Below are positions 1 through 5,079 of a stretch of 5,583 nucleotides of DNA, piece after piece. Made by a program: the position numbers and the translations under genes. Within the stretch, counting starts at the first letter, position 1. The number at the start of each line of letters is the position of its first letter. The notes beneath the pieces were generated by a model. The model made no database searches. It had not been told where the DNA came from and worked only from the letters and a program-made list of their open reading frames with translations. Origin of the DNA: an uncultured Mollicutes bacterium (GTDB taxonomy: Bacteria > Bacillota_I > Bacilli_A > MAG-NZ); the NCBI GenBank assembly GCA_913064935.1, contig CAJYBF010000081.1:1-5583 (forward strand), given 5' to 3'.

Positions 1-456
1 AAGAGAAGACTATTTGGTGCGGTGAGTCTTTTGATAACTATAGTATTGATTATATTATTTCCATTATTTTATTATGTAGTTAACTACAATAGTTCTATAG
101 ATATGTATGTAGGTATGGATTCAATAGTTGGTTATAGTGTCTATGTTCTTATAGGTGCAGGATTATCTGTTTTTATACAGTACTATTACTTAGTATATAA
201 GTTAAACATTAGAGACAAACTTACTAAGTTTAAGCCGGTACTACTTGTTGCTTCTTGCATAGTTATTTATATCATTACTGGAATGATTTTTGAATTAAAT
301 TATAGCTACGATAGTTTAAGCTCGAATGAGTATTTTGAATACTTAAATTTATTTCAAAACACCTTTAATGGTCTACTTGGGATTCATTTACTAATTTTAG
401 TATACTTTTTACTGGGTATATACCATAGAGTAGATGAGTTTCTTAGGATTGAATAA
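1..456 (+). CDS. Four-helix integral membrane protein, unknown family, 5' end outside window
   Basis: I do not recognise this protein. The frame is open from the first base of the window, and the codons before the possible GTG at 22 read KRRLFGA, a basic stretch typical just before a membrane helix. No Shine-Dalgarno site precedes that GTG. I therefore treat the gene as entering from the left rather than starting at 22. Numbered from the GTG, four hydrophobic segments lie near residues 3-20, 35-57, 72-90 and 117-134. The basic stretch before helix 1 and the basic loop at about 59-71 suggest a cytoplasmic N-terminus, and the short tail would then also be cytoplasmic. The extracytoplasmic loop at about 91-116 is acidic and rich in Ser and Tyr. 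No catalytic motif is visible. The next gene starts 87 bases downstream, with no strong terminator between, so they may share a transcript. It could be a small stand-alone membrane protein or the last helices of a larger one. Confidence 0.75.
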   Translation, partial: KRRLFGAVSLLITIVLIILFPLFYYVVNYNSSIDMYVGMDSIVGYSVYVLIGAGLSVFIQYYYLVYKLNIRDKLTKFKPVLLVASCIVIYIITGMIFELNYSYDSLSSNEYFEYLNLFQNTFNGLLGIHLLILVYFLLGIYHRVDEFLRIE

Positions 457-543
457 CTATCCAAGTAGAGATGCTAAAACTTATTAAGTAGTCCAGTACG
501 TTTCGAGGAAGGTATTATTCGAATTTAGGCAGGTGATAGTAAA

Positions 544-1071
544 ATGAATGTAGAATTAAAAGAGTTTAGAAGAAGTGTTAAAGCAGAATTAAAATATGTA
601 AGTGATGGTTATGGTTATATTGATTACCATAATGGACGGAAGTTCATTAAAATCATTTCTGATTTTGTTGATCAAATAAATGACGATTTTGAATATCAGG
701 AGTCCAAAGTTATAAACGATAAGTTGTTTTTCTTATATAAAATAATTGATACTGTTGAGATGGATGGCTCAAATGGTGAGCACCTTGATGCATTTTATAT
801 CGTTTCAGAAGTTCTATTAAATACACTTGTATTTAACTTAAAGTATATAAAGAGAAGAATTGTTGCGTTATCTAAAAAAGAAGTAACTACAATAGAAATT
901 GATTTGCTTCTTTTGGAGTTGATAGTAGATAATAGTAATAGTTTTAATGGTGAGATTGTTCGTGAAATAAATAAATTGATGGACAAAGTAATAGAAAACC
1001 GTGAAGGAACCTATATGATGGAGTTGCTTTTGGAATATAAGAGTAAATTATCAAATGTGACTTTTATATAA
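544..1071 (+). CDS. Hypothetical helical cytoplasmic protein, 175 aa
   Basis: The start is set by a good Shine-Dalgarno site, AGGTGAT at 531-537, six bases before the ATG. The product is soluble, charged, mostly alpha-helical by composition, and has no Cys, signal peptide or membrane helix. Residues about 20-95 (GYIDY, a hydrophobic helix, then FFLYKIIDTVEMDGSNGEHLD) recall from memory the region downstream of the zinc finger in Bacillota SWIM-type proteins. There a helical unit often carries a mDDSDG-like acidic turn; here it reads MDGSNG. This is a weak resemblance, not an assignment. The Cys/His SWIM finger itself is absent, and 175 residues is far shorter than those proteins as I recall them. 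The C-terminal half is Leu/Ile rich with repeated acidic and basic positions, perhaps a helical bundle. It follows the membrane protein gene by 87 bases and is followed by a terminator at 1171-1200, so it is probably the last gene of that unit. Function unknown. Confidence 0.82.
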   Translation: MNVELKEFRRSVKAELKYVSDGYGYIDYHNGRKFIKIISDFVDQINDDFEYQESKVINDKLFFLYKIIDTVEMDGSNGEHLDAFYIVSEVLLNTLVFNLKYIKRRIVALSKKEVTTIEIDLLLLELIVDNSNSFNGEIVREINKLMDKVIENREGTYMMELLLEYKSKLSNVTFI

Positions 1072-1170
1072 TTGGTAGATACTAATGAGTCGTGATTCTG
1101 TATAGCATTATTTATGATTTACGAGAGTATTTCTCTTACTGTAAACTTAATCTAACCCAAGAGTTTTACG

Positions 1171-1200
1171 AACACCAACTTTATAGGTGGTGTTTTTATT
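1171..1200 (+). terminator. Rho-independent terminator after the 175-aa protein gene
   Basis: Arms AACACCA (1171-1177) and TGGTGTT (1188-1194) pair perfectly. After one mismatch, two more pairs close onto a four-base loop, TTAT (1181-1184). The right arm runs into TTTTT at 1193-1197. It lies 100 bases after the stop at 1071 and just before the AraC-gene promoter, so it separates the two units. The 1072-1170 stretch before it shows no gene. Confidence 0.85.
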
Positions 1201-1210
1201 ACGCAATTTA

Positions 1211-1243
1211 TTTACATTTTGGCACACTTCATCATGATATAAT
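1211..1243 (+). promoter_or_regulatory. Promoter of the AraC-family gene, extended -10 type
   Basis: A perfect extended -10, TGATATAAT, spans 1235-1243, with TATAAT at 1238-1243. A TTTACA at 1211-1216 resembles a -35 box but is 21 bases away, longer than usual. The TG extension may compensate for a weak -35. The predicted start near 1250 gives a leader of only about 24 bases. Confidence 0.7.
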
Positions 1244-1247
1244 TTGG

Positions 1248-1261
1248 TTGTTGATCAACAA
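1248..1261. promoter_or_regulatory. 14-bp perfect palindrome over the transcription start, candidate operator
   Basis: TTGTTGATCAACAA reads the same on both strands and starts four bases after the -10 box. It covers the predicted transcription start and ends just before the ribosome binding site AAGGA (1260-1264). A dimeric protein bound here would block transcription. Alternatively the 5' end of the mRNA would fold into a tiny hairpin. AraC proteins mostly bind direct or asymmetric sites, so the binder may be a different regulator. Confidence 0.4.
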
Positions 1262-1273
1262 GGATGTGAAGTA

Positions 1274-2485
1274 ATGGTAATCATTCAAGAAGCATTAAAT
1301 ATTATTGAGACACACTTACTCTTAGAGTTATCACTCGAATCTATAGCGAAGGAACTTCATTATTCAAAGTTCCATTTAAGTAGAAAGTTTAATACTAGAA
1401 TAGGAATCTCTATTCCAAGTTATATAAAGCTTAGAAGACTATGTGAAGCGGTTCGTCTAATTGATGTAGATGAGTATCAAATTAATGATATTGCTTTTAA
1501 GTGCGGATTTAATTCGGCATCCTATTTTACTAAGATGTTTAAGGAAAAGTACGGATTAACGCCGAAGGAGTATTCAAGTGGAAATCACTATATAAAAGTA
1601 TTGGAACGAATCAATTTAGGAGGAAAAGAAATGTATGGCACTATAGAAGGATTAAATGATTATATTTTTGCCAACTATCATAATTATGATGATGCAAATC
1701 ATATGTTTGCAAATATAGATAATTGTATACTAATTAGTAGCGAGAATGTTCATATAGAGTATATAGCTTTGTTAGATGAAAAAGAGGGTCATATTCTATG
1801 GCAGTGTAAAGTGAATATGCTTACAGGAGTTTTAGACAAGAAAATCATTGAAAACGATAATAACACTCCTAGAGTATCCATGACTGGTTTGCATAAGGAG
1901 AATGATATATGCTATGTGGATATTTATAACAGTAGAATGAAGGAGCAAAGAACGGGAAAACTCGTACATGTTGGTATGTCAGAGTATTTAGTTGATATAT
2001 GTAGAATAGATGAAATCTATTTCGATTCTATAGAAAGATTAATTAATGAGCCATTAACGGAAGAACAACTAAAAGAGTTTCATAGTCAAATGAAATTCAT
2101 TTCTAACATCAAGAACAATATAGAGTTAAGGAAGTATGTTGAAAGTACAGAAAACATTTCACTACTTAGAATGTTTGATAGTAAAATCTTAGTGGCATAT
2201 TTAATTAATTCAAGTAAAACAATTCATGTAGTAGATGCTCTTATTGATATGAAAGAGAAGAGTTACTCATCTAACAATAACTTTAGCTTCAATAATTTTG
2301 GAAAAGTAGGTTCCTTGTTTTGGAATGACAATATGCTAGAGATTAGATTGGATAAGAAGTACTTTGCGGAGTTAAGATTAGGACAAGGGGAGTTGTATCA
2401 TCTATACAATTCAAGTTACGCAATTGAATTTGGTGAAGGACTAAGTGGACTATCGTCAATATTTTTTGACACTATGAACAAGTAA
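1274..2485 (+). CDS. AraC-family transcriptional regulator with N-terminal DNA-binding domain and unknown C-terminal domain
   Basis: The first 100 of 403 residues form a complete AraC/XylS DNA-binding domain: helix-turn-helix 1 at about 20-41 (LSLESIAKELHYSKFHLSRKF) and helix-turn-helix 2 at about 70-93. The family signature follows (GFNSASYFTKMFKEKYGLTPKEY, ending at residue 100). This is the arrangement of MarA, SoxS and Rob rather than AraC itself. Residues 120-403 form a long second domain that I do not recognise, with no membrane helix and mixed alpha/beta composition. It would be the sensing or partner-binding part. The ATG at 1274 is chosen because AAGGATGTG lies ten bases or so upstream. 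A longer frame from TTG 1244 would begin directly after the -10 box and cannot be transcribed usefully. The gene stands alone, between a terminator at 1171-1200 and a hairpin at 2525-2552. Its targets are unknown. Codons 114-120 contain an internal ribosome binding site and start, described separately. Confidence 0.93.
   Translation: MVIIQEALNIIETHLLLELSLESIAKELHYSKFHLSRKFNTRIGISIPSYIKLRRLCEAVRLIDVDEYQINDIAFKCGFNSASYFTKMFKEKYGLTPKEYSSGNHYIKVLERINLGGKEMYGTIEGLNDYIFANYHNYDDANHMFANIDNCILISSENVHIEYIALLDEKEGHILWQCKVNMLTGVLDKKIIENDNNTPRVSMTGLHKENDICYVDIYNSRMKEQRTGKLVHVGMSEYLVDICRIDEIYFDSIERLINEPLTEEQLKEFHSQMKFISNIKNNIELRKYVESTENISLLRMFDSKILVAYLINSSKTIHVVDALIDMKEKSYSSNNNFSFNNFGKVGSLFWNDNMLEIRLDKKYFAELRLGQGELYHLYNSSYAIEFGEGLSGLSSIFFDTMNK
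1618..1633 (+). promoter_or_regulatory. Internal ribosome binding site and in-frame ATG inside the AraC-family gene
   Basis: AGGAGG at 1618-1623 is followed after seven bases by ATG at 1631-1633. This is optimal spacing, and the site is stronger than the gene's own. The ATG is codon 120 of the regulator, in frame, at the end of the DNA-binding domain. Initiation here would make the 284-residue C-terminal domain alone. The match could also be chance, since the SD bases encode Gly-Gly. Confidence 0.5.
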
Positions 2486-2524
2486 CGATTTTTTGAGTGT
2501 TAATAAGTGTATATAGATTAAAAT

Positions 2525-2552
2525 AAAGCAATCCACATTGATGGATTGCTTT
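2525..2552 (+). terminator. Hairpin terminator after the AraC-family gene
   Basis: Arms of 11 bases, AAAGCAATCCA (2525-2535) and TGGATTGCTTT (2542-2552), pair perfectly around a six-base loop. On the + strand the T tract is only the three T of the stem and then ACCTA, so it is weaker than the one at 1171. On the - strand the stem is followed by ATTTTAA, which would be more effective, but no - strand gene needs it here. Confidence 0.75.
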
Positions 2553-2604
2553 ACCTATAGAATGAATTGATACTCGTCGTTATATCCTGAATGATTTATC
2601 TCTT

Positions 2605-2692
2605 TTGATAGTGTACGAGGAATATACCACTATCTCGATAGGGAAAGTAGCGCTTGCTTGCTATTTCTGTTTATTAACTTTAATATACTAGT
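2605..2692 (+). promoter_or_regulatory. Regulatory region upstream of the XRE gene, with inverted GATAG elements and a candidate promoter
   Basis: GATAGTG (2607-2613) and CACTATC (2628-2634) form a 7-bp inverted repeat. The second arm overlaps a further CTATC-TC-GATAG palindrome (2630-2641). Next is a hairpin with arms at 2643-2651 and 2660-2667, with one bulged base. A TTGCTA (2658-2663) and TAATAT (2681-2686) pair with 17-base spacing is a plausible promoter. However, it would start transcription at the ribosome binding site, so an upstream promoter such as TTGATA (2567-2572) with AATGAT (2590-2595) is an alternative. The repeats are reasonable candidates for autoregulation by the XRE protein, by inference only. 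Nothing else was seen in 2553-2604. Confidence 0.4.
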
Positions 2693-2703
2693 GAGGTGAG
2701 ATG

Positions 2704-3444
2704 ATGAAGAACATTGCATCAGTTATTAAAAGTAAACGTATTGCTCATGGGATGACTCAAAAAGAACTCGCCCAAAAACTCTTAGTCTCAAGACAAGCAG
2801 TTTCAAGTTGGGAGAGGAATAAGACATATCCTGATTTAGGAAAACTAAAAGAAATTGCTAGAATATTTGATTTAACAATGGATGAGTTATTATATAGTGA
2901 TGTTAAGGCTTCAAGAACTTTACAAAAGTACTATAAAAGACTTTTATATTCGATAACTTTCATTATTGTAATAGTATTATCCATTCTTTTATATAGAATT
3001 ATAGTTCCGCCTCATATTGCGATTATTTCAAATCATAAAGGAGTTTGCGACATTGATACAGTTAGTATTAGGAAAACTGATGATTACAGTAATGATGATG
3101 TGAGTACTTATTATTTTTATTTATACCAACAAGTTGAATATGATTTTGGTACTTACTGTGTTCCTCTTAGAACATCAGTGAAAGTCACTAATGATGAATG
3201 GGAGAACGCCGTAGTTCACACAGTGAATACGACGCCAGGGTTCATTATTGAGAATATATATTTTTATAATAGTTTAGAGAATGATTATATGTTCATTTAT
3301 ATACACCATTCAATCACTGTCATTAAGTCTACACGTGGTACGGACTATTGGAGTGTTGGAAATGTTGAGGCTGAATTTGAGTTTCCCTACCAGTTAGAGG
3401 AAGCAACTTATACGAATGAATTGATTGGAAGAGGAAGATTATGA
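2704..3444 (+). CDS. Membrane-anchored XRE-family helix-turn-helix regulator
   Basis: Numbered from the second ATG, residues 5-60 are a canonical XRE/Cro-C1 DNA-binding domain (MTQKELAQKLLVSRQAVSSW, then ERNKTYPD, with the usual LKEIARIFDLTMDELL end). A basic stretch (KYYKR) leads into one membrane helix at about 80-101. About 145 residues then lie outside the membrane, with only two Cys (115 and 152), which could form a disulfide. The DNA-binding domain is therefore cytoplasmic and the C-terminal domain would face the cell surface: a one-component sensor and repressor. I do not recognise the outer domain; it is rich in Tyr, Asp and beta-type segments. GAGGTGA at 2693-2699 sits one base before ATG 2701 and four before ATG 2704, so 2704 is preferred; 2701 adds one Met. 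The stop overlaps the next start by four bases (ATGA), so the two genes are translationally coupled and probably work together. Confidence 0.92.
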   Translation: MKNIASVIKSKRIAHGMTQKELAQKLLVSRQAVSSWERNKTYPDLGKLKEIARIFDLTMDELLYSDVKASRTLQKYYKRLLYSITFIIVIVLSILLYRIIVPPHIAIISNHKGVCDIDTVSIRKTDDYSNDDVSTYYFYLYQQVEYDFGTYCVPLRTSVKVTNDEWENAVVHTVNTTPGFIIENIYFYNSLENDYMFIYIHHSITVIKSTRGTDYWSVGNVEAEFEFPYQLEEATYTNELIGRGRL

Positions 3445-4163
3445 TTAAGAATTTGAGTTTAAGAAAGGGCATCATTGTATTGATTGTTTCTTATGTATTT
3501 GTTTTTAGCATCATCTTTAGAATTGATTTTGGAAGTGGTTATTTATCTGAGATGTCATTAGCTGAGCAAGTTGATTTTATATTTGAGTGGAATGCATGGG
3601 CTCCATTGTTTACTGTACTACTTCTTGGATACCCAGTATGGATTGGTATCTTGTTTGTGTTTTACGAAAAGAGATCAATGAACAATAAACTTATATATTT
3701 GATCAAACATATAAGTTATATAGTACCTACACTAATATTAGCTGAATTTGTTGTAACTATAGTGTTTGCTTATATTACTCCTCATACACCTGTGTTGTCT
3801 GAGTTACTGGATGGGTCTTGGATTATATTTGCTGATGTATTAGTAAGTTTTATAATATCGGTGTTATGGATTGGGGTCTTATTGATATTAAGGCTATTCT
3901 TTAAAACTGATTGGATTGTGATATTACTAAGTATGGTATTGTTTTATTTTCATTCTTTAATAGATAGCCAAGTTATTTTACCCTTATTAAGTAAGCTATT
4001 TAGTGAATTACCAATTATGAGTGAAGCGGTCTTGCTTAATCATTTAGGATTAAATGTAAGTTTAAGCATCTGGGAATGCTTCATCTTGTTTATTAGACTT
4101 ACGGTGATGGTTTTGATTTATTATTCATTGTACCTTATACTTAAAAAATGGAAGGAACAATAA
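3441..4163 (+). CDS. Six-helix integral membrane protein coupled to the XRE regulator
   Basis: The 240-residue product is almost wholly hydrophobic. Likely helices are at about 10-28, 53-75, 88-112, 127-152, 157-174 and 207-235. A basic N-terminus (KNLSLRKG) and a basic tail (KKWKEQ) both point to a cytoplasmic location, which fits an even number of helices. No ATP-binding or catalytic motif is seen. The overall look is that of an ABC-2-like permease half or a small membrane sensor partner, but I cannot assign a family. The ribosome binding site GAGGAAG lies inside the end of the XRE gene, and the ATG overlaps its TGA, so the two proteins are made in a coupled way. The simplest reading is that this protein is the target or signalling partner of the membrane-bound regulator. 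It ends with TAA, and 121 bases without a clear terminator separate it from the DUF975 gene. Confidence 0.88.
   Translation: MIKNLSLRKGIIVLIVSYVFVFSIIFRIDFGSGYLSEMSLAEQVDFIFEWNAWAPLFTVLLLGYPVWIGILFVFYEKRSMNNKLIYLIKHISYIVPTLILAEFVVTIVFAYITPHTPVLSELLDGSWIIFADVLVSFIISVLWIGVLLILRLFFKTDWIVILLSMVLFYFHSLIDSQVILPLLSKLFSELPIMSEAVLLNHLGLNVSLSIWECFILFIRLTVMVLIYYSLYLILKKWKEQ
3688..3717. repeat. 30-bp near-perfect palindrome inside the six-helix protein gene
   Basis: Arms AACTTATAT (3688-3696) and ATATAAGTT (3709-3717) flank an inner palindrome TTTGATCAAA (3698-3707). Only the pair 3697/3708 (A opposite C) fails, so 14 of 15 pairs match. It encodes part of a cytoplasmic loop and the start of helix 3, so no known signal is implied. 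Confidence 0.5.
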
Positions 4164-4220
4164 ACTATCCTCTTCCTTGCACAGCTACTGCGGAAAGTTA
4201 TGAGATGGTTCCGGTTCTTA

Positions 4221-4284
4221 GATAGTGTAAATTATTATGAAGTAATAAATAGTGAAGTATATGTAATATCAAGGGGGTTCTACT
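4221..4284 (+). promoter_or_regulatory. Leader of the DUF975 gene, with a GATAGTGTA copy and strong ribosome binding site
   Basis: GATAGTGTA at 4221-4229 repeats nine bases found at 2607-2615 upstream of the XRE gene. An opposite half, ACTATC, is at 4164-4169. A small TTATTA/TAATAA inverted repeat spans 4232-4248. AAGGGGG at 4271-4277 is a strong ribosome binding site seven bases before ATG 4285. I see no convincing -35/-10 pair in 4164-4270, so the gene may be read from the upstream operon. Confidence 0.35.
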
Positions 4285-4980
4285 ATGAGAGAGTTACTTA
4301 GTATGGGAAAAGAGCAGTATAAGCGATATTTTAGAACAATACTTATAAGCACTATAATATATGGAATTATAATGTTTTATAAAGACCAGTTAGTGAATCA
4401 TATCAATCAAGTAATTTTTATGGAATCCAATTTGCTTGATAATATTTCCGCTCAGCAACTTGGTGAGATTTTGCCTTCGATAACAAACGCGAAAGAAATA
4501 GTAATGGCAATATTTGTTACACGTCCAATAACATACGGAATGTATAAACTGTTTTTGAATGTAGTAACAGGTGAGAACGTAAGTGTTAGAAATCTGTTAT
4601 ATGGATTCAAGATCTACGTACGCGCTGTGTTAACACAGTTGCTTATTTTTCTTTATACGTTCTTGTGGTCCTTGTTACTCATCGTACCAGGAATTATAGC
4701 GGGCCTAAGTTATACATTAACACCGTACATTGTTATAGATAATGAAAATATAACAATTCCGGATGCAATGAAATTAAGCAAGTGGTATATGGTAGGTCAC
4801 AAATTGAAAATATTTTTATTTATATTAGTATTACTAGTAATATTTGTCAAAAATTATTATTATCTCCTAATAATTTTTGCTCTTCTTGGATCTGCTTCAA
4901 CCTTCTCTTCGGGATCAAAAGAAGCCTGGATAGTAGATTTACTAAAAAAGAAACATAAAAAATATAATGATGATGTATGA
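4285..4980 (+). CDS. DUF975 family integral membrane protein
   Basis: The 231-residue product carries the hallmark of the DUF975 family of Bacillota. Near residues 126-177 a helix runs into LLIVPGIIAGLSYTLTPYIV, an acidic DNENIT turn, and then a DAMKLSKWYMVGHKLKIF segment. Other hydrophobic segments are at about 15-32, 70-92, 115-131 and 175-203. The family has no firmly known reaction; members are small polytopic proteins of the cell membrane. The usual C-terminal motif is poorly kept here (STFSSGSKEAWIVDLL), and the tail is basic and then acidic (KKKHKKYNDDV). The ATG is fixed by AAGGGGG at optimal spacing. The gene lies 121 bases after the six-helix protein with no clear terminator, so it may belong to the XRE-controlled unit. 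No terminator follows its TGA either, which is unusual given the coding-like sequence that begins at once downstream. Confidence 0.9.
   Translation: MRELLSMGKEQYKRYFRTILISTIIYGIIMFYKDQLVNHINQVIFMESNLLDNISAQQLGEILPSITNAKEIVMAIFVTRPITYGMYKLFLNVVTGENVSVRNLLYGFKIYVRAVLTQLLIFLYTFLWSLLLIVPGIIAGLSYTLTPYIVIDNENITIPDAMKLSKWYMVGHKLKIFLFILVLLVIFVKNYYYLLIIFALLGSASTFSSGSKEAWIVDLLKKKHKKYNDDV
4848..4879. repeat. AT-only inverted repeat inside the DUF975 gene
   Basis: Twelve-base arms, CAAAAATTATTA (4848-4859) and TAATAATTTTTG (4868-4879), are perfectly complementary around an eight-base loop. A 14-bp palindrome, TATTACTAGTAATA, lies just upstream at 4829-4842. Both fall in codons for hydrophobic residues in very AT-rich DNA, so chance is quite possible. 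The hairpin would be weak in RNA despite its T run. Confidence 0.35.
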
Positions 4981-5079
4981 GAAAGGTGATTTGGTACATC
5001 AGAAGATTCTCCTCATCAAGGTGCTATTGCGTATGATATAAGCTTTAGTTATGTTGATTATAATGGAACAAGAGCTGAA
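4981..5079 (+). other. Coding-like remnant without a start, in frame with the following gene
   Basis: From 4990 to 5079 the frame of the next gene is open and reads FGTSEDSPHQGAIAYDISFS and on, which looks like real protein. It is preceded by TGA at 4987-4989 and, two codons earlier, by the TGA that ends the DUF975 gene, all in the same frame. No ATG, GTG or TTG occurs in this frame before 5080. A different frame offers ATG 4977 (MRKVIWYI, overlapping the DUF975 stop as ATGA), which stops at 5036. A one-base shift would join the two. This stretch is therefore probably the damaged 5' end of the next gene, or a deletion junction. It may otherwise be untranslated leader. Confidence 0.4.

Noticed and set aside
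22..24. GTG as the true start of the first membrane protein
   Set aside because: There is no ribosome binding site, and the frame is open to the window edge with a basic pre-helix stretch.
795..986. 63-codon - strand open frame
   Set aside because: It lies wholly inside the better supported + strand gene 544-1071 and has no ribosome binding site.
1244..1273. TTG start giving ten more residues to the AraC-family protein
   Set aside because: The codon follows directly on the -10 box and would be upstream of the transcript start; ATG 1274 has a proper ribosome binding site.
1092..1274. 60-codon + strand open frame starting with GTG
   Set aside because: It runs through the terminator at 1171-1200 and the AraC-gene promoter, has no Shine-Dalgarno site, and its composition is not protein-like.
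4978..4989. TGA read as an amino acid, fusing DUF975 to the last gene
   Set aside because: TGG is used for Trp throughout, and the ATGA overlap at 3441-3444 shows TGA as a stop. A same-frame match has a one in three chance.
4967..5041. 24-residue peptide from a run of ATG codons (MMMYEKGDLV)
   Set aside because: It overlaps the DUF975 end, has no ribosome binding site and is too short to support.
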